Of a stretch of 64,000 nt of DNA, positions 40,039 through 48,213 are shown one piece after another. A program made the position numbers and the translations under genes. Each line of letters begins with the position of its first letter. The first letter of the stretch is position 1. Below the pieces are notes generated by a model. That model worked only from the letters and a program-made list of their open reading frames with translations, did not search any database and was not told the DNA's origin. Source of the DNA: Acidimicrobiia bacterium (GTDB lineage Bacteria; Actinomycetota; Acidimicrobiia; Acidimicrobiales; Aldehydirespiratoraceae); NCBI GenBank assembly GCA_022819505.1, contig JAJEHD010000014.1, positions 1 to 64,000 of the forward strand, written 5' to 3'.

Positions 40039-40304
40039 TCCCGACCCAGCACCACCCGCGCCAGGCCCGCATCCCACGAGCCTGGCCGACCTGGGCCGCG
40101 GTCGCGGCGCTCTGGATCCTCACCTACACCGAGCAGTGGTGGGTCTACCCCGGGCTTTTCCTCGTATGGGGCATCTACGACGTCGCCACCGGCGAGAGCA
40201 ACTTCATCCAGCGGATCAGCCGCGAGGCTCAACCGTTCACCTTCTGGCTCGTCGTGTCGACCTGGATCCTGCTGTCGTTGATATGGATCGCCTATCCGGG
40301 ATAG
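40035..40304 (+). CDS. Small two-helix membrane protein coupled to the Rieske oxygenase gene
   Basis: 89 residues; the ATG overlaps the Rieske stop (ATGA). Two hydrophobic segments (about residues 20-47 and 68-87, 'FWLVVSTWILLSLIWIAY') flank a short polar loop. I do not recognise a family. The coupling suggests a partner of the oxygenase, for example a membrane tether or transport component; this is inference. The 3' end overlaps the convergent P450 gene by 13 bases. Confidence 0.65.
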   Translation: MIPTQHHPRQARIPRAWPTWAAVAALWILTYTEQWWVYPGLFLVWGIYDVATGESNFIQRISREAQPFTFWLVVSTWILLSLIWIAYPG

Positions 40305-41605
40305 CGCCGCTCCGCGCGGGGGGTGACCGCGACGGGGCAGGGGGCGGCGGCCCGGGCTACGCCGCCGATCTGGCCGGGTCGGGGCTCCGCGCCGGAGAAC
40401 CGGCGCTCCAGGTCGTAGGCCCCGAACAGCCGCTCGATGACTCGCACGATGGCCGTCACCGAGAACGGCCGGGCCGGGCAGGCGTGCGGGCCGTGGCCGA
40501 AGGTTGTGATCGCCTCCGCCGGCAGTCCCGCCGGCGAGACCGGCCGCTGTCCCCGCCAGCGGTCAGGGTCGTAGAGGTCGAGACCGGGGGCACCGGCAAG
40601 GTTGGTGAGCGGCAGGAAGGTCGCCAGCGTGGCCCCCGGCGACACGTCGTAGGCCTGTGAGCCGTCGTCGACGGCCACGGGCTCCAGCACGGTACGCAGC
40701 ATGATGGAGCGCTGACCGATGCGGATCGACTCCAGCACGCAGCGCGACGCCAGATCGGCGTCGGTGCCCTGGTCCTGGCCGGAGCGCAGCCGGGCCAGCA
40801 CATCGGGATGCTGCACCAGGTGTACCAGCGACCAGCCCAGTGCCGCGAACAGGTTCGACATCGACCCGATATGCACCAGGATCACGTCGCGAGTGATGCC
40901 GGCCATCCGCTCGGCACCCGCCGTGTCGTCCCATCGCGTGACGATCGTTCCCAGCAGGTCGTTCCCGGGCCCGGCCCGCGCCCCGATCGATTCGGCCAGG
41001 ATCTCCTCGGCTTGCGCCATCGCCCGCCGCTCGGCCGCCTTGTTGTTGAGCGCTACTTCGCGCATCCGCTCCGGCGCCACGAAGGCCTCGGCCCCGTCGA
41101 GCGCGTCCAGCGCCGCGGTCAATTCGTCGAACCGGACCGATCGCAGGACCTCCCGCCCGGCCCAGCTCGCCAGGCCCAGCCGGTGGCCCAGCCGGCGCGA
41201 GAAGTCGAACAGCTCGATCTCGCACCCACCGTCCAGCTCGGCCAGTTGCAGCGAGATCGCTTCCTCCAGTGCGTCGAGGTAGCCGGCGACCGCCACCCGG
41301 CCGAACAGCTCGTGGGGCAGCGTCCGGCGTCCAATAAAGAGCTCGTCGGGCAGCTTGCGGCGCAGCATCTTCCAGTCGGCGATGCCTTTGCTGGCCTGCG
41401 TCTCCGGCACCGTGTAGAAGGCGTGAAGCCCCGCCGCGGAGAACAGGAACAGGTAGCGGTCCTCCCCGCTGTCCACCACGAACGTGTCGCCGCAGTCCGA
41501 GCGGGCCCGGCCGATGGTCGCAACCGTGTTGGTGACCGTGCCGTCCCACGGCAGGACGCAGGCCGCCACCGGCGGCATCGGGTCGATCACCGGCAAGGCG
41601 GCCAT
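40292..41605 (-). CDS. Cytochrome P450
   Basis: 437 residues. The haem-binding loop is 'FGHGPHACPARPFS' near residue 388 on, with the thiolate cysteine, and the K-helix ExxR is in 'CVLESIRIGQRS'. The I-helix region reads 'LVHIGSMSNLFAALGW' and lacks the usual AGxDT oxygen-activation motif, so the chemistry may be atypical. It is unlike actinobacterial CYP105/107 types in its haem loop (Pro instead of Gly after Cys). Partner ferredoxin candidates include the small protein encoded at 45846. It is divergent from the amber-split dehydrogenase gene across 106 bases. Confidence 0.85.
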   Translation of the reverse strand: MAALPVIDPMPPVAACVLPWDGTVTNTVATIGRARSDCGDTFVVDSGEDRYLFLFSAAGLHAFYTVPETQASKGIADWKMLRRKLPDELFIGRRTLPHELFGRVAVAGYLDALEEAISLQLAELDGGCEIELFDFSRRLGHRLGLASWAGREVLRSVRFDELTAALDALDGAEAFVAPERMREVALNNKAAERRAMAQAEEILAESIGARAGPGNDLLGTIVTRWDDTAGAERMAGITRDVILVHIGSMSNLFAALGWSLVHLVQHPDVLARLRSGQDQGTDADLASRCVLESIRIGQRSIMLRTVLEPVAVDDGSQAYDVSPGATLATFLPLTNLAGAPGLDLYDPDRWRGQRPVSPAGLPAEAITTFGHGPHACPARPFSVTAIVRVIERLFGAYDLERRFSGAEPRPGQIGGVARAAAPCPVAVTPRAERRYPG

Positions 41606-41711
41606 ACGGAACGTTACCCAGCACCGCGTCGATCATTTGATCTGGCAACTACACTCCGGCTCGCCGCGGCCTGCAGACGCGGCGCAGGTGTGCACGTCTT
41701 CAGGAGGGGCC

Positions 41712-42959
41712 GTGACGCAAGAGGCGCGGTGCGTGATCATCGGCGGCGGGGCCATGGGGGTGGGCCTGCTGTACTACCTGGCCCAGGAGGGCTGGACCGA
41801 CACCGTCCTGCTGGAGAAGGGCGAGCTGACCTCAGGGTCCACCTGGCACGCGGCCGGGCTGATACCGAACTTCATCGGCGACCTCAACATGGCCAAGGTC
41901 CACGAGGAGGCGGTGGCCCTGTACCCCCGCCTGGAGGCCGAGACCGGGCTATCGGCCGGCTGGCACGGCTGCGGCGCCATCCGGCTGGCCCGCACCGACG
42001 ACGAGGTGGACTGGCACCGCTACGTACACGCCATGCTCACCCAGATCGGCATCGAGTCGCACCTGATCGGCCCCTCCGAGATCCGTGAGCGCCACCCGCT
42101 GCTGGAGGATCTCAGCGATGTGAAGCTCGGGTTCTACACCCCCAACGACGGCTGGACCGACCCGTCGGGCTGCACCAACGCCATGGCCCGGGGCGCCCGC
42201 AACCTCGGCTGCGAGATCAGGCGCCACACGATGGTCACCGGCATGAACCAACTGCCCGACGGGCGCTGGGAGATCATCGCCACTCCGGGTGGCATGAAAG
42301 CGTCCACCAACGGCGAGAGCCCTGACAGTTACCGGATCGTGTGCGAGCACGTCGTGAACGCAGCCGGGCACTACGCCCCCCAGCTCGGGGCCATGGTCGG
42401 GCTGGACGTGCCTGTGGTCTCGGTCATCCACCAGTACCTGGTAACCGAGCCCATGCAGGCCATGATCGACCTCGGCTTCGAGCCGCCTGTGACCCGCGAC
42501 CCCCGGGCGTCGTGTTACTACCGCCGAGAGATCGACGGCCTGCTGGTCGGCCCCTACGAGATGTCCGACTCCAGGGTGTACGGGGTGGAGGGCATCGACT
42601 GGGCCCACGACTTCCACCTCACCGGCGAGAACGTCGACGTTCTCGAGGAGTGCTTGGAATACACCGCCATGCGGATCCCGGCCTTCGCCGAGGCCGGCAT
42701 CAAGCAGATCGTGTCGGGCCCGATCACCCACACCCCCGACTCCGGGTACCTGATGGGACCGGCGCCGGGGCTGCGCAACTACTGGCACTGCAACGGCGCC
42801 TCCATCGGGATCACCCAGGGCCCGGGCGCGGGCAAGTACCTGGCCCAGTGGATGGTCCACGGCCAGACCGAGATCAACGTGCGGGGCATGGACCCCCGCC
42901 GCTTCGGCGACCACACCGGGCCCAGGTCCACCTTCGCCATCGCCAAGGCCCACGACTAG
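41712..42959 (+). CDS. Dimethylglycine/sarcosine dehydrogenase-like protein, FAD domain (5' part of a gene interrupted by TAG)
   Basis: 415 residues from GTG 41712, preceded by AGGAGGGG. A DAO-type FAD domain: 'CVIIGGGAMGVGLLYYLAQEG' and 'LTSGSTWHAAGLIPNF', with H46 at the covalent-FAD position. 'HCNGASIGITQGPGAGKYLAQWMVHG' closes the flavin site. The frame ends at TAG (42957-42959), but the same frame continues immediately as the second half (YHEMYQVRLPGE...). Read through, 41712-44186 gives 824 positions, matching the 819-residue intact paralogue at 35436. Either a nonsense mutation, a sequencing error, or a genuine two-gene split with the next start 10 bases on. Confidence 0.85.
   Translation: MTQEARCVIIGGGAMGVGLLYYLAQEGWTDTVLLEKGELTSGSTWHAAGLIPNFIGDLNMAKVHEEAVALYPRLEAETGLSAGWHGCGAIRLARTDDEVDWHRYVHAMLTQIGIESHLIGPSEIRERHPLLEDLSDVKLGFYTPNDGWTDPSGCTNAMARGARNLGCEIRRHTMVTGMNQLPDGRWEIIATPGGMKASTNGESPDSYRIVCEHVVNAAGHYAPQLGAMVGLDVPVVSVIHQYLVTEPMQAMIDLGFEPPVTRDPRASCYYRREIDGLLVGPYEMSDSRVYGVEGIDWAHDFHLTGENVDVLEECLEYTAMRIPAFAEAGIKQIVSGPITHTPDSGYLMGPAPGLRNYWHCNGASIGITQGPGAGKYLAQWMVHGQTEINVRGMDPRRFGDHTGPRSTFAIAKAHD
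42957..42959 (+). other. In-frame amber codon splitting the dehydrogenase gene
   Basis: TAG follows ...KAHD and is followed in the same frame by YHEMYQVRLPGE. Alignment with the paralogue at 35436 shows no gap here, only one position occupied by the stop. A single G-to-A change from TGG (Trp) would create it. TAG is used as an ordinary stop elsewhere in the window (for example 45810-45812), so recoding is not expected. Confidence 0.7.
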
Positions 42960-42968
42960 TACCACGAG

Positions 42969-44186
42969 ATGTACCAGGTGCGCCTGCCCGGCGAGTTCCG
43001 GGCCGCGGGCCGGCCCCAGAAGACCAACCCCATCTACGGCCGGCTCGACGGTCTGGGCGCGCAGTGGCAGGAGGTGTACGGCTGGGAGCGGCCCCAGTAC
43101 TACTCGCCCAACGGCACCGGCGAGCGGCACTCGTTCCGCCGTTCCAACGCCTTCGACCCGGTGGGCGCCGAGGTCCGGGGCGTGCGCCAGCGGGTCGGGA
43201 TCGCCGACATCACCGCCTTCGCCTCCTTCGAGGTGACCGGGGCCGACGCGGCGGCGCTGCTCAACCGCCTGTCGGCCAACCGCCTGCCGGCACGCGACGG
43301 CGGCATCCGGCTGACCCACATGCTCACGGAGTTGGGCGGCATCGAGTGCGAGATGACCATCGCCCGCCTCGCGCCCGACCGCTTCTACCTGACGTCGGCC
43401 ATCATGGGCCAGAGCCATGACCTCGACTGGCTGGTCCAGCACGTAGGCGGCGGCGAGGACGTGATCGTGACCGACGTCACCGACACCACCGGGATCTTGG
43501 CCGTGACCGGCCCACGGGCCCGCGACGTGCTGGCCCCGCTCACCGGCGCCGACCTGAGCAACGACGCCTTCCGGTGGCTGACCGCGGCCGAGATCGAAGT
43601 GGCAACAGTGCCGTGCACGGCCCTGCGAGTGTCGTACGTGGGGGAGTTGGGGTGGGAGCTCCACTGCTCCATGGACCGGCTGGCCGAGCTGTACGACGCG
43701 GTGGTTGCCGCGGGCGAACCTCACGGGATGGTCCACTTCGGCAGCTACGCCATGAACGTGATGCGCATCGAGAAGGGCTACAAGGCCTGGGGCTCGGAGC
43801 TCACCACCGAGATCACCCCGATCGAGGCCCGCCTGGAGCGGTTCGTGGACCTCAGCCGGCCCTTCGTCGGCCGCGACGCCACCGTGGCCCGGCGCGACCA
43901 GGCCGAGCCGCTGTCGATGGTGCTGGTGTACTGCGAGGTGGACGCCACCGACAACGACGTGCGGGGCAACGAGCCCGCCTTCGACGGTGACGGCAACGTC
44001 ATGGGCATCGCCACCAGCGGCACCTGGGGCCACACTGTGGGCCGCAGCCTGGCCTTCGTTTACGTGGCCCCGGACTTCGAGGCTCCCGGCTCGACCTTCG
44101 AGCTCGACCTGCTGGGAGAGCGCCGCATGGCCACCGTGCTGGCCGAACCGGCCTACGACCCGGCCAACCTGGCCCCCCGAGCATGA
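42969..44186 (+). CDS. Dimethylglycine/sarcosine dehydrogenase-like protein, GcvT folate domain (3' part)
   Basis: 405 residues from the first ATG after the amber codon, in the same frame as the FAD half and without a clear ribosome-binding site. It comprises the hinge ('PGEFRAAGRPQKTNPIYGRL'), a GcvT-like folate-binding domain ('RVGIADITAFASFEVTGADA', 'GELGWELHCSMDRLAELYDAV', 'GSYAMNVMRIEKGYKAWGSE') and the C-terminal barrel. Alone it would lack the flavin site; with the 5' half, expressed as a second polypeptide, it could still form a complex. The protein shares the domain order of the 35436 product but is clearly a paralogue, not a recent duplicate. Confidence 0.82.
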   Translation: MYQVRLPGEFRAAGRPQKTNPIYGRLDGLGAQWQEVYGWERPQYYSPNGTGERHSFRRSNAFDPVGAEVRGVRQRVGIADITAFASFEVTGADAAALLNRLSANRLPARDGGIRLTHMLTELGGIECEMTIARLAPDRFYLTSAIMGQSHDLDWLVQHVGGGEDVIVTDVTDTTGILAVTGPRARDVLAPLTGADLSNDAFRWLTAAEIEVATVPCTALRVSYVGELGWELHCSMDRLAELYDAVVAAGEPHGMVHFGSYAMNVMRIEKGYKAWGSELTTEITPIEARLERFVDLSRPFVGRDATVARRDQAEPLSMVLVYCEVDATDNDVRGNEPAFDGDGNVMGIATSGTWGHTVGRSLAFVYVAPDFEAPGSTFELDLLGERRMATVLAEPAYDPANLAPRA

Positions 44187-44192
44187 CCTGGA

Positions 44193-44245
44193 CCGAACTT
44201 GCGGCGATTGTGGGGGATTATCCCCCCAAGGCCTCGGAAGTTCGG
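44193..44245 (+). promoter_or_regulatory. Symmetric dyad in the mttB leader
   Basis: CCGAACTT (44193-44200), 11 bases, GGGGGAT-T-ATCCCCC (44212-44226), 11 bases, AAGTTCGG (44238-44245). Both outer arms are exact complements and lie at equal distance from the centre at 44219. As RNA it can fold into an 8-bp lower stem, a partly paired internal region and a 7-bp GC helix; such a tight centre would open to a few-base loop. It ends five bases before the mttB ribosome-binding site. It could be an operator, an attenuator or a structured leader; it lacks a T-run. Confidence 0.6.
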
Positions 44246-44249
44246 TGCG

Positions 44250-44259
44250 AAGGAGGTGG
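44250..44259 (+). promoter_or_regulatory. Strong ribosome-binding site of mttB
   Basis: AAGGAGGTGG, five bases before the ATG at 44265. It is the best match to the anti-Shine-Dalgarno in the window and decides the start over the TTG at 44199, which lies inside the dyad. Confidence 0.8.
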
Positions 44260-44264
44260 CACCG

Positions 44265-45812
44265 ATGGCTGATGACACCCGGGGAGGTCGGCGCCGCAGT
44301 GGCGGCCGGGCGGGACGCATCGCGGCCCGCCAGGCTCCGCTGGAGGTTGACGTCCGGCCGGTGCGCCCCGGACTTCCGGGCGGCAAGTTCGCGCCGCTGA
44401 GCGAGTCCGACATGCAGCAGGTGTACGACACCGCGCTCAAACTGCTCGAGGACGTGGGCATGGGCTCGCCCATCGAGGAGTTCGTGGACGCGGTCACCGC
44501 CGCCGGCGGCCATGTCGACGACGACGAGCGCCTCCACTACCCGCGAGGCGTGGTCGAGGGGGCGATCGCCACCGCGGCCAAGGAGTGGGTCTGGCACGGA
44601 TTCGACGACGACCGGTCCATCACCGTGGGTGGCGACCGTGTGCACTTCGGCACCGCCGGCGCGGCCGTCCTCATGTACGACCACGACATGGCCACCTTTC
44701 GTCCGTCCACCGCGGTCGATGTCTACGACTGCGCCCGGCTGGTGGACACGCTCGATCACATCCACTTCTTCGTGCGCACGGTGGTGGCCCGCGACATGGA
44801 GGACGCCCGCCTGCTCGACCTCAACACCGCCTACGCGGCCATGGCCGGCACCACCAAGCCCATCGGTACCTCATGGTTCGAGCGGGAGCACGTCTATGAG
44901 ACCGTCGACATGCTCGACATGGCCCTCGGCGGTCCCGGCGAGTTCCGCAAGCGACCCTTCGTGGCGGCCAACAACACGTTCGTGGTTCCGCCGCTGCGCT
45001 TCGCCGAGGAGTCGGCCCGCGCCATGGTGGCCCAGGTCGAGACGGGCATGCCCATCAACCTGCTGTCGGCCGGGCAGGCCGGGGCCACCTCCCCGGCGGC
45101 CCTGGCCGGCTCGCTGGCCCAGGCCCTGGCCGAGTGCCTGGCCGCGCTGACCGGCGTGAACCTGCTGAGCCCGGGCCATCCGTGCGTGATGGGCATGTGG
45201 CCGTTCGTGTCGGACCTGCGCACCGGCGCCATGAGCGGCGGCTCGGGGGAGGAGGGCATCCTCAATGCGGCCGCCGCCCAGCTGCTCAACTGGATGGGCC
45301 TGCCGTCGGGGGTGGCTGCCGGGATGGCCGACTCGAAGATCCCCGACAACCAGACCGGCTACGAGAAGGGCATCAACGTGGCCCTGGCCGGTCAGGCCGG
45401 CGCCAACCTGGTGTACGAGTCGGCCGGGATGCTGGCCAGCATCCTGAGCTGCTCGCTGGAGGCTCTGGTCATCGACAACGACATGCTCGGCTCGATCAAC
45501 CGCACCGTACGGGGCATCGAGGTCAACGAGGAGACCCTCTCGGCCCAGCTCATCGCGGAGGTGATCGCCGGCCCTGGTCACTTCCTGGGCTCGCCTCAGA
45601 CGCTGGAGTTGATGCAGCGCGATTACGTCTACCCGGAGATCGGCGACCGCGACACACCCGACAACTGGCTCGACGCCGGCGGCAAGGACGCCCGGGACCG
45701 GGCCCACGAGCACGTGCAGAGGGTGCTGGCCGAGCATCACCCCTCCCACATCGCCGGAGATGTGGACGCCCGCATCCGGGCTGCCTTCCCCATCCGGCTG
45801 CCCGACCTCTAG
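44265..45812 (+). CDS. Trimethylamine methyltransferase (MttB) family protein, non-pyrrolysine type
   Basis: 515 residues. 'LSESDMQQVYDTALKLLEDVGMG' opens the MttB TIM-barrel domain; 'HFGTAGAAVLMYDHDMATFRP', 'NLLSAGQAGATSPAALAGSLAQALAE' and 'GGSGEEGILNAAAAQLLNWMGLPSG' are family segments. No amber codon interrupts the frame, so it belongs to the pyrrolysine-free branch, of which the glycine betaine:corrinoid methyltransferase MtgB is the studied example. It would move a methyl from a quaternary amine (betaine, proline betaine, carnitine) to a corrinoid protein. No corrinoid protein or reactivator gene is in the window. An Arg/Gly-rich 30-residue head precedes the domain. A ferredoxin gene follows after 33 bases. 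Confidence 0.87.
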   Translation: MADDTRGGRRRSGGRAGRIAARQAPLEVDVRPVRPGLPGGKFAPLSESDMQQVYDTALKLLEDVGMGSPIEEFVDAVTAAGGHVDDDERLHYPRGVVEGAIATAAKEWVWHGFDDDRSITVGGDRVHFGTAGAAVLMYDHDMATFRPSTAVDVYDCARLVDTLDHIHFFVRTVVARDMEDARLLDLNTAYAAMAGTTKPIGTSWFEREHVYETVDMLDMALGGPGEFRKRPFVAANNTFVVPPLRFAEESARAMVAQVETGMPINLLSAGQAGATSPAALAGSLAQALAECLAALTGVNLLSPGHPCVMGMWPFVSDLRTGAMSGGSGEEGILNAAAAQLLNWMGLPSGVAAGMADSKIPDNQTGYEKGINVALAGQAGANLVYESAGMLASILSCSLEALVIDNDMLGSINRTVRGIEVNEETLSAQLIAEVIAGPGHFLGSPQTLELMQRDYVYPEIGDRDTPDNWLDAGGKDARDRAHEHVQRVLAEHHPSHIAGDVDARIRAAFPIRLPDL

Positions 45813-45845
45813 GCTCGGCCCCGACCGCACATCCCAGGAGGCACC

Positions 45846-46043
45846 ATGAGGGTCCGTGTCGATCAGGAGGCCTGCCAGGGCCACAACCGCTGCTACATGC
45901 TGGCCCCCGAGCTGTTCGATGTGGACGACGAGGGCACCGCCTTCGAGATCGGCGACGGCCTGGTGCCCCCGGAGCTGGAGGACAAGGCCCGGCTCGCCTT
46001 CGACAACTGCCCCGAGTACGCCGTGGAGATCATCGAGGACTGA
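45846..46043 (+). CDS. Small ferredoxin of the CxxHxxC...CP type ([3Fe-4S]-like)
   Basis: 65 residues, with AGGAGG directly upstream of the ATG. Cluster residues: C10-x-x-H13-x-x-C16 and C55-P56, the layout of actinobacterial ferredoxins that usually serve cytochromes P450, with His in the variable position. The rest of the chain is acidic, suited for docking a basic partner. Possible partners are the P450 at 40292, the Rieske oxygenase at 38941, or reactivation of a corrinoid enzyme linked to the MttB gene 33 bases upstream. Confidence 0.88.
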   Translation: MRVRVDQEACQGHNRCYMLAPELFDVDDEGTAFEIGDGLVPPELEDKARLAFDNCPEYAVEIIED

Positions 46044-46136
46044 ATCCGCCCCCGGCGCGCTGGCCTTTCTGGGGCGGGCCCGGTTAGGGTCAGCGTCCCT
46101 TGCGTGCGCAGGTCCATTAGAGGAGGGACAGTCAGC

Positions 46137-48182
46137 GTGTCGTCGCAATCCATCAGAAACGTCGTCCTCGTCGGCCACAACGGCAACGGCAAGACCACCC
46201 TGGCCGAGGCCATGCTTTACCGGGCCGGCGTGGTGGGCCGCATGGGCCGTGTCGACGACGGCACCGCCCAGTGCGACCACGATCCCGAGGAAAAGGCCCG
46301 CCACCAGAGCCTGAGCCTGTCGGTGGCGTCGTTCGACTGGCGAGACCACAGGATCAACATCATCGACACGCCGGGCTACACGGATTTCGTGGGCGAGGCG
46401 GTCAACGGCATGCACGCTGCCGACTTGGCCGTGTTCGTGGTGGACGCCGTGTCCGGGGTCCAGGCCCAGGACCAGGTCATGTGGCGCCACGCGGAGCGGC
46501 TGGGCCTGCCCCGCTTGGTGTTCGTCAATGGGCTCGACCGCGAGCGCTCGTCGTTCGAGCGCACCCTCGAGTCCCTGCAATCGCATTTCGGTGCCCATGT
46601 GGAGGCCGCGCAGCTCCCGCTGGGTGCCGAGACCTCGTTCCACGGCATCGCCGACTTGGTGGGCGACGGCGCTCTCGACTACAGCAGCGGGAAGTCGGCG
46701 GCTGCGGCCGTTCCCGATGATTTGGCCGACGACGCGTCAGACGGCCACATCCAGCTGGTCGAAGGGGTCGTCGAGGGCGACGACGAGCTTCTGGAGCAGT
46801 ACCTGGAGGGTGTGGAGCCCACCGAGGAGCAGCTGGAGCGCCTGATCCACGATGCCGTCGACAGCCGCAGCGTGTTCCCGGTGCTGTGCGGTTCGGGGGC
46901 CAAGCCGATCGGCGTGGACCGCCTGCTCGACTTCATCTGCCGGGTCGGCCCGGCACCGGGCGAGTCGAGCGCGGCCGAGGGGGTCCGAAGGGGCGAGCCT
47001 GTCGAGGTGGCCATCGATGCGTCCGGCTCGCCGGTGGCTCTGGTGTTCAAGACCAGGGTCGACGACTTCCTGGGTCAGATCTCGTTCATGAAGGTCCTTT
47101 CGGGCACCATCCGGTCCAACGACACCCTGGTGAACAGCCGCACCGCCGACAAGGAGCGGCTCCACAACCTGATGTCGTTCACCGGCGCTGAGCACCATGC
47201 GGTGAGCCAGGCCGTGGCCGGGGACATCGTGGCCGCCACCAAGCTCGGCGATGTGCGTACCGGCGACACGCTGGCCGACGACACGGCGCTCAAGGTGCTC
47301 ATCACCCCGCCGCCGACCCCGGTCTACGGGGTGGCCATCCACGCCTCCGCTCCGGCCCAGGAGGACAAGCTGGCATCGGCGCTGCGCCGCTTCGCTACCG
47401 AGGATCCCAGCCTCGTGATCCGCCAGGACGCCACCACCCGCCAGACCGTGCTGTCTGGTGCAGGGGAGGCCCACCTCCGGGTGGTCCGGTCCCGCCTCGA
47501 GCGCATGGGGATCGACTTCGAGATCGAGGACATGAAGATCGCGTACCTGGAGACGCTGCCGCGGCAGGCCGACGTGGAGGCCAAGCACAAGAAGCAGAGC
47601 GGCGGCCACGGCCAGTTCGCAGTGGCCATGGTGCGGTTCGAGCCCTTGGCCCGGGGCACCGGCTACGAGTTCGACAGCGAGGTGACCGGCGGTGCCATCC
47701 CCCGGGGCCTGATCCCCGCGGTGGGGGCGGGCATAGAGGAGGCGATGTCCAACGGCGGGAGGCACGGCTTTCCGATGGTGGATCTGCGGGCGGTGTGCTA
47801 CGACGGCAAGCACCACTCGGTGGACTCCTCGGAGATGAGCTTCAAGATCGCCGGTTCGCTGGCTCTCAAGCAGGCGGTGGAGCAGGTCGGCAGCGCCGTG
47901 CTCGAGCCGGTTAGCGAGGTCCACGTCGAGGTTCCAGACACCTACCAGGGCGACGTGCTCGGCGACCTGAACTCCCGCCGGGGTCAGGTGTTCGGCACCG
48001 AGCCGGGCTCAGCCGCCGGCACGAGCGTGATACACGCCCATGTACCGACATCGGAGATCCTCAGCTACGTGATCGACCTGCGGTCGATGACGGGCGGCAC
48101 CGGCACGTTCAGTGCCGAGCATCACGACTACCAGCCGTTGCCCCACGCCCTGCTGGCCAGAGTCGTCGCCGACGACGACTGA
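46137..48182 (+). CDS. Elongation factor G-like protein (EF-G2 type)
   Basis: 681 residues from GTG 46137 with AGGAGGG at 46121-46127; a GTG at 46104 is less likely. GTPase motifs: G1 'VGHNGNGKTTL', G3 'DTPGYTDF', and a G4 that reads NGLD rather than NKxD, weakening guanine specificity. Domains II-V follow, with 'SGGHGQFAVAMVRFEPL' and 'GAGIEEAM' of domain IV and the C-terminal 'YQGDVLGDLNSRRGQVFG'. This matches the actinobacterial EF-G2 paralogue rather than the housekeeping EF-G, which lies near rpsL/rpsG/tuf. Its cellular role is unclear. Confidence 0.9.
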   Translation: MSSQSIRNVVLVGHNGNGKTTLAEAMLYRAGVVGRMGRVDDGTAQCDHDPEEKARHQSLSLSVASFDWRDHRINIIDTPGYTDFVGEAVNGMHAADLAVFVVDAVSGVQAQDQVMWRHAERLGLPRLVFVNGLDRERSSFERTLESLQSHFGAHVEAAQLPLGAETSFHGIADLVGDGALDYSSGKSAAAAVPDDLADDASDGHIQLVEGVVEGDDELLEQYLEGVEPTEEQLERLIHDAVDSRSVFPVLCGSGAKPIGVDRLLDFICRVGPAPGESSAAEGVRRGEPVEVAIDASGSPVALVFKTRVDDFLGQISFMKVLSGTIRSNDTLVNSRTADKERLHNLMSFTGAEHHAVSQAVAGDIVAATKLGDVRTGDTLADDTALKVLITPPPTPVYGVAIHASAPAQEDKLASALRRFATEDPSLVIRQDATTRQTVLSGAGEAHLRVVRSRLERMGIDFEIEDMKIAYLETLPRQADVEAKHKKQSGGHGQFAVAMVRFEPLARGTGYEFDSEVTGGAIPRGLIPAVGAGIEEAMSNGGRHGFPMVDLRAVCYDGKHHSVDSSEMSFKIAGSLALKQAVEQVGSAVLEPVSEVHVEVPDTYQGDVLGDLNSRRGQVFGTEPGSAAGTSVIHAHVPTSEILSYVIDLRSMTGGTGTFSAEHHDYQPLPHALLARVVADDD

Positions 48183-48213
48183 ACATCCAGCGGCGGTGTG
48201 CCGACGGGTCCAG

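Noticed and set aside
42957..42959. Pyrrolysine at the amber codon of the dehydrogenase
   Set aside because: No pylT, pylS or pylBCD genes are visible, TAG ends other genes here, the host family is not known to use pyrrolysine, and the nearby MttB gene itself has no in-frame amber.
41949..44765. A 938-codon open frame on the minus strand
   Set aside because: Antisense to the split dehydrogenase and mttB genes; no family features, composition typical of shadow frames.
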